DNA from: CAZFVY01 sp964522665 | GTDB taxonomy: Bacteria; Verrucomicrobiota; Verrucomicrobiia; Limisphaerales; CAZFVY01 | Reading direction: 5' to 3' | DNA: 7,388 bases | NCBI GenBank assembly: GCA_964522665.1 | Contig: CAZFVY010000178.1 | Location: 1 to 7,388 of the forward strand | Part shown: one piece after another, positions 6,055 through 7,388 of the stretch | Numbering within the stretch: position 1 is the first letter of the stretch | Layout: each line of letters starts with the position of its first letter | Notes under the pieces: model-generated | Told to the model about the DNA's origin: nothing | Databases searched by the model: none | The model's input: only the letters and a program-made list of their open reading frames with translations | Program-made: the position numbers and the translations under genes

Positions 6055-6238
6055 AAGCTTTGACCCCCTTTTTTTGACCGAAAAATCGGCAAAGCGGCTT
6101 GCAATTCGGTGCCATGGGCGTCACATTGGTTGTGGGTCTGCGGTGTCTGAACGTCGGCTTCATGCCGTCGAAGGATAACCTTATTAGAATACAGGCGGGC
6201 CCTATTTATTTTCAGGGAAAGGGGTCAAACCATAGCTT
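6055..6238. repeat. Inverted-repeat-bounded remnant
   Basis: TTTGACCCC (6059-6067) is the exact reverse complement of GGGGTCAAA (6221-6229). The match extends with small gaps through the flanking CCCTTT/AAAGGGG and AAGCT/AGCTT bases, giving arms at about 6055-6072 and 6218-6238. The interior of about 145 bases is relatively AT-rich and has no gene. This looks like a small non-autonomous or decayed element. A 9-bp perfect core is modest, so chance is not excluded. Confidence 0.4.
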
Positions 6239-6590
6239 GGTCTGTTTTCGCATGGGATGATTGTTAAGAGTTGACCTGGACGTGCAAGGGTCAGTCCTCG
6301 CTTCTGACAGCTCTCAAGGCCAACGCCGCGCTCGGCCGCGCCTCTAAAACAGTCAAACCATGGGCTACCCGGGCCGATTCTGATGGCAATCTCTTTGGGC
6401 GTCAAGGTTGTCTCGTTCCTCAATCGCGCCCCTACCGCCAGCGTCTCGGGATCTTAATGTGCGTCTCGCGCAATTCCTGCTCCGTCCTGCCGAAGCGCGC
6501 CGACCGCACCTGGCGTTTGCCGGGCGGCAGCCGCACAGACGCGACGAATTACATGAAACGCGTGACTCTCCTCCCAGAAATCCACCACTT

Positions 6591-6614
6591 AAAGGCGCGC
6601 GGCGAGCGCCTTTT
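6591..6614 (+). terminator. Possible rho-independent terminator
   Basis: AAAGGCGC (6591-6598) pairs with GCGCCTTT (6606-6613) around a 7-nt loop and runs into TTTT (6611-6614). The shape suits a weak plus-strand terminator; the T tract is short and partly inside the stem. No convincing gene ends just upstream, so it may instead be part of an inactive repeat or mark a lost gene. Confidence 0.3.
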
Positions 6615-6763
6615 CCGGTTGGGTATCCTTGCAGGCCGGGAGACCGTCGGCGCGGCGCACTGGTTGGGGAACAGACGCATCTAAATCCTGCCGTGCGAGT
6701 CGTATCGGCCCGTTTTTTGAGCGGTGGTCGCTTCCTTCGGTTTTAGGAGACGATCTAGTGAAA

Positions 6764-6825
6764 GAATCCTGGAAGGATTCCGCCCCAAAGCCCAAGGTTG
6801 TCCCGCGCGGCGGGGCTACCTTGGG
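6764..6825. repeat. Double hairpin repeat
   Basis: GAATCC (6764-6769) pairs with GGATTC (6775-6780) around 5 bases. It is followed by CCCAAGGT (6791-6798) pairing with ACCTTGGG (6818-6825). An inner CCCGC/GCGGG stem (6802-6806/6810-6814) sits in the second loop. From general familiarity, similar hairpin pairs recur between genes in Verrucomicrobiota genomes; I could not check this. Confidence 0.55.
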
Positions 6826-6980
6826 TGGCCGGCCCTTCCCGATTCAACCCCGAAGCGGGTTGTGGCGCTTACTTAAGCGATAACAATTTGCCGCATAGTC
6901 AGTTGCGTGGCCAGTGAACGCGTTGAGTGGCAGCTTTTCTCGCCGCGGCGTGATCAAACCAAGAATGCGCCCCAGTGAAT

Positions 6981-7195
6981 GGTGGGGCGAGGCTCCGCTC
7001 CGCCTTCGCTCTCGCTCCGGCGCGACAAGCCATCGACCGCGCCGAAGCCATAGGCGTAGGCGGGCGAGCCGTGACGAGGGTTGGGATGCCCGCCACGCCC
7101 CACGCCTTGAGACCGAGTTGGCGGCGTAGAGGAGGGCCGTGACCAAGGCGGGAATCGCGCCGCTTTTTCAGGGCTCGGCGGAGCCTCGCCCCACC
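6981..7195. repeat. Inner 215-bp element with 14-bp inverted ends
   Basis: The 14-bp ends listed for the surrounding island bound 215 bases without a gene. The right end carries an added hairpin, GGCTC/GAGCC (7172-7176/7181-7185). Size and layout parallel the 241-bp element at 3536-3776, though the end sequences differ. Confidence 0.6.
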
Positions 7196-7276
7196 AAGAG
7201 TAGAGGGGCGGTTTGCCGAGGGTTCGCATCTCGACTCGTTTCAGGGATATCGCGCCGCGATGTCACGGTCCTGCCA

Positions 7277-7310
7277 ACTTGCCGCTTTGAAGCTCCGAGC
7301 GAACACGGGA
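7277..7310. repeat. Dispersed 34-bp repeat, copy B
   Basis: This matches 3574-3607 at 31 of 34 bases in the same orientation. The shared core includes GAAGCTCCGAGCGAA. It lies inside the nested repeat island, which links that island to the repeat family upstream of the GNAT gene. Confidence 0.65.
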
Positions 7311-7388
7311 CGGAACGCATACGCTACCCTGGCAAGGCTTAAGTAAGCGCCATTCCCCCGAAGCGGGTTGTGGCGCCGGCCGCCGCCA

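Larger units (their letters stand above)
6848..7376. mobile_element. Nested inverted-repeat island, MITE-like
   Basis: A 21-bp direct repeat marks the outside (6848-6868 and 7356-7376, starting CCCCGAAGCGGG). GGCGCTTACTTAAGC (6864-6878) is the exact reverse complement of GCTTAAGTAAGCGCC (7337-7351), 15 bp. Inside lies a further 14-bp perfect inverted pair, GGTGGGGCGAGGCT (6981-6994) and AGCCTCGCCCCACC (7182-7195). Also inside is a copy of the dispersed 34-bp repeat (7277-7310). No transposase is encoded. The nested symmetry suggests one element inserted in another, but only sequence comparison can show this. The right end lies close to the window edge. Confidence 0.55.
5867..7388. other. Gene-free region with repeat remnants
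   Basis: I find no gene I can support in these 1.5 kb. Open frames of 60-137 codons occur on both strands (for example 6271-6684 and 6408-6746 on plus, 6202-6423 on minus), but none shows a recognisable domain, good start context or clean hydrophobic pattern. The part from 5954 to about 6430 has mixed base composition and may be decayed coding or transposon sequence. From 6764 to the end it is a dense set of palindromes and inverted repeats. Confidence 0.65.

Noticed and set aside
6202..6423. Minus-strand open frame of 73 codons
   Set aside because: The residues after TPKEIAIRIG look protein-like, but there is no family match that I recognise, and the end runs into the inverted repeat arm at 6218-6238.
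6271..6746. Two overlapping plus-strand open frames (6271-6684 and 6408-6746)
   Set aside because: There is no recognisable domain, no good ribosome site, and they overlap each other. They cross the hairpin at 6591-6613. Decayed coding DNA remains possible.

Overview
The window reads as a GC-rich bacterial chromosome fragment, most likely from the Verrucomicrobiota (Pedosphaera/Limisphaera-like). This placement is an inference. It rests on the GC-rich coding sequence, the type of membrane pyrophosphatase, the cytosolic-looking BtuF-type protein, and the style of GC-rich palindromic intergenic repeats. No rRNA or other strong taxonomic marker is present.

Layout. Positions 1-1058 hold no convincing gene. 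They contain two composite inverted-repeat elements (about 1-235 and 391-673) built from four small hairpins with a constant 4-nt loop. Positions 1059-3503 (+) encode a complete membrane-bound ion-translocating pyrophosphatase (hppA) with an N-terminal signal peptide and a lysine at the site that sets K+ independence. Positions 3504-3991 are a second repeat region: a 241-bp element with 10-bp inverted ends, several GC-rich hairpins, and a 33-bp tandem repeat that runs almost to the next start codon. Positions 3992-4426 (+) encode a GNAT acetyltransferase. Its stop overlaps the start (ATGA) of a BtuF-like substrate-binding-fold protein at 4423-5355 (+), so the two form a translationally coupled pair. 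Positions 5465-5866 (-) hold a small two-helix membrane protein of unknown function in visibly AT-richer DNA. Positions 5867-7388 show no gene I can support. This stretch carries an inverted-repeat remnant (6055-6238), a terminator-like hairpin, and a nested repeat island (6848-7376) whose outer and inner arms are perfect inverted repeats.

How it fits together. The pyrophosphatase stands alone and would use PPi to build an ion gradient. The GNAT-BtuF-like pair is a small operon with an unassigned role; the second protein lacks a signal peptide, so it is probably not an ordinary periplasmic receptor. The most unusual content is non-coding. At least three repeat families are present, one with stem changes that keep base pairing, in a window with no transposase gene. 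I do not see a defence system, CRISPR array or other clearly new multi-gene system.
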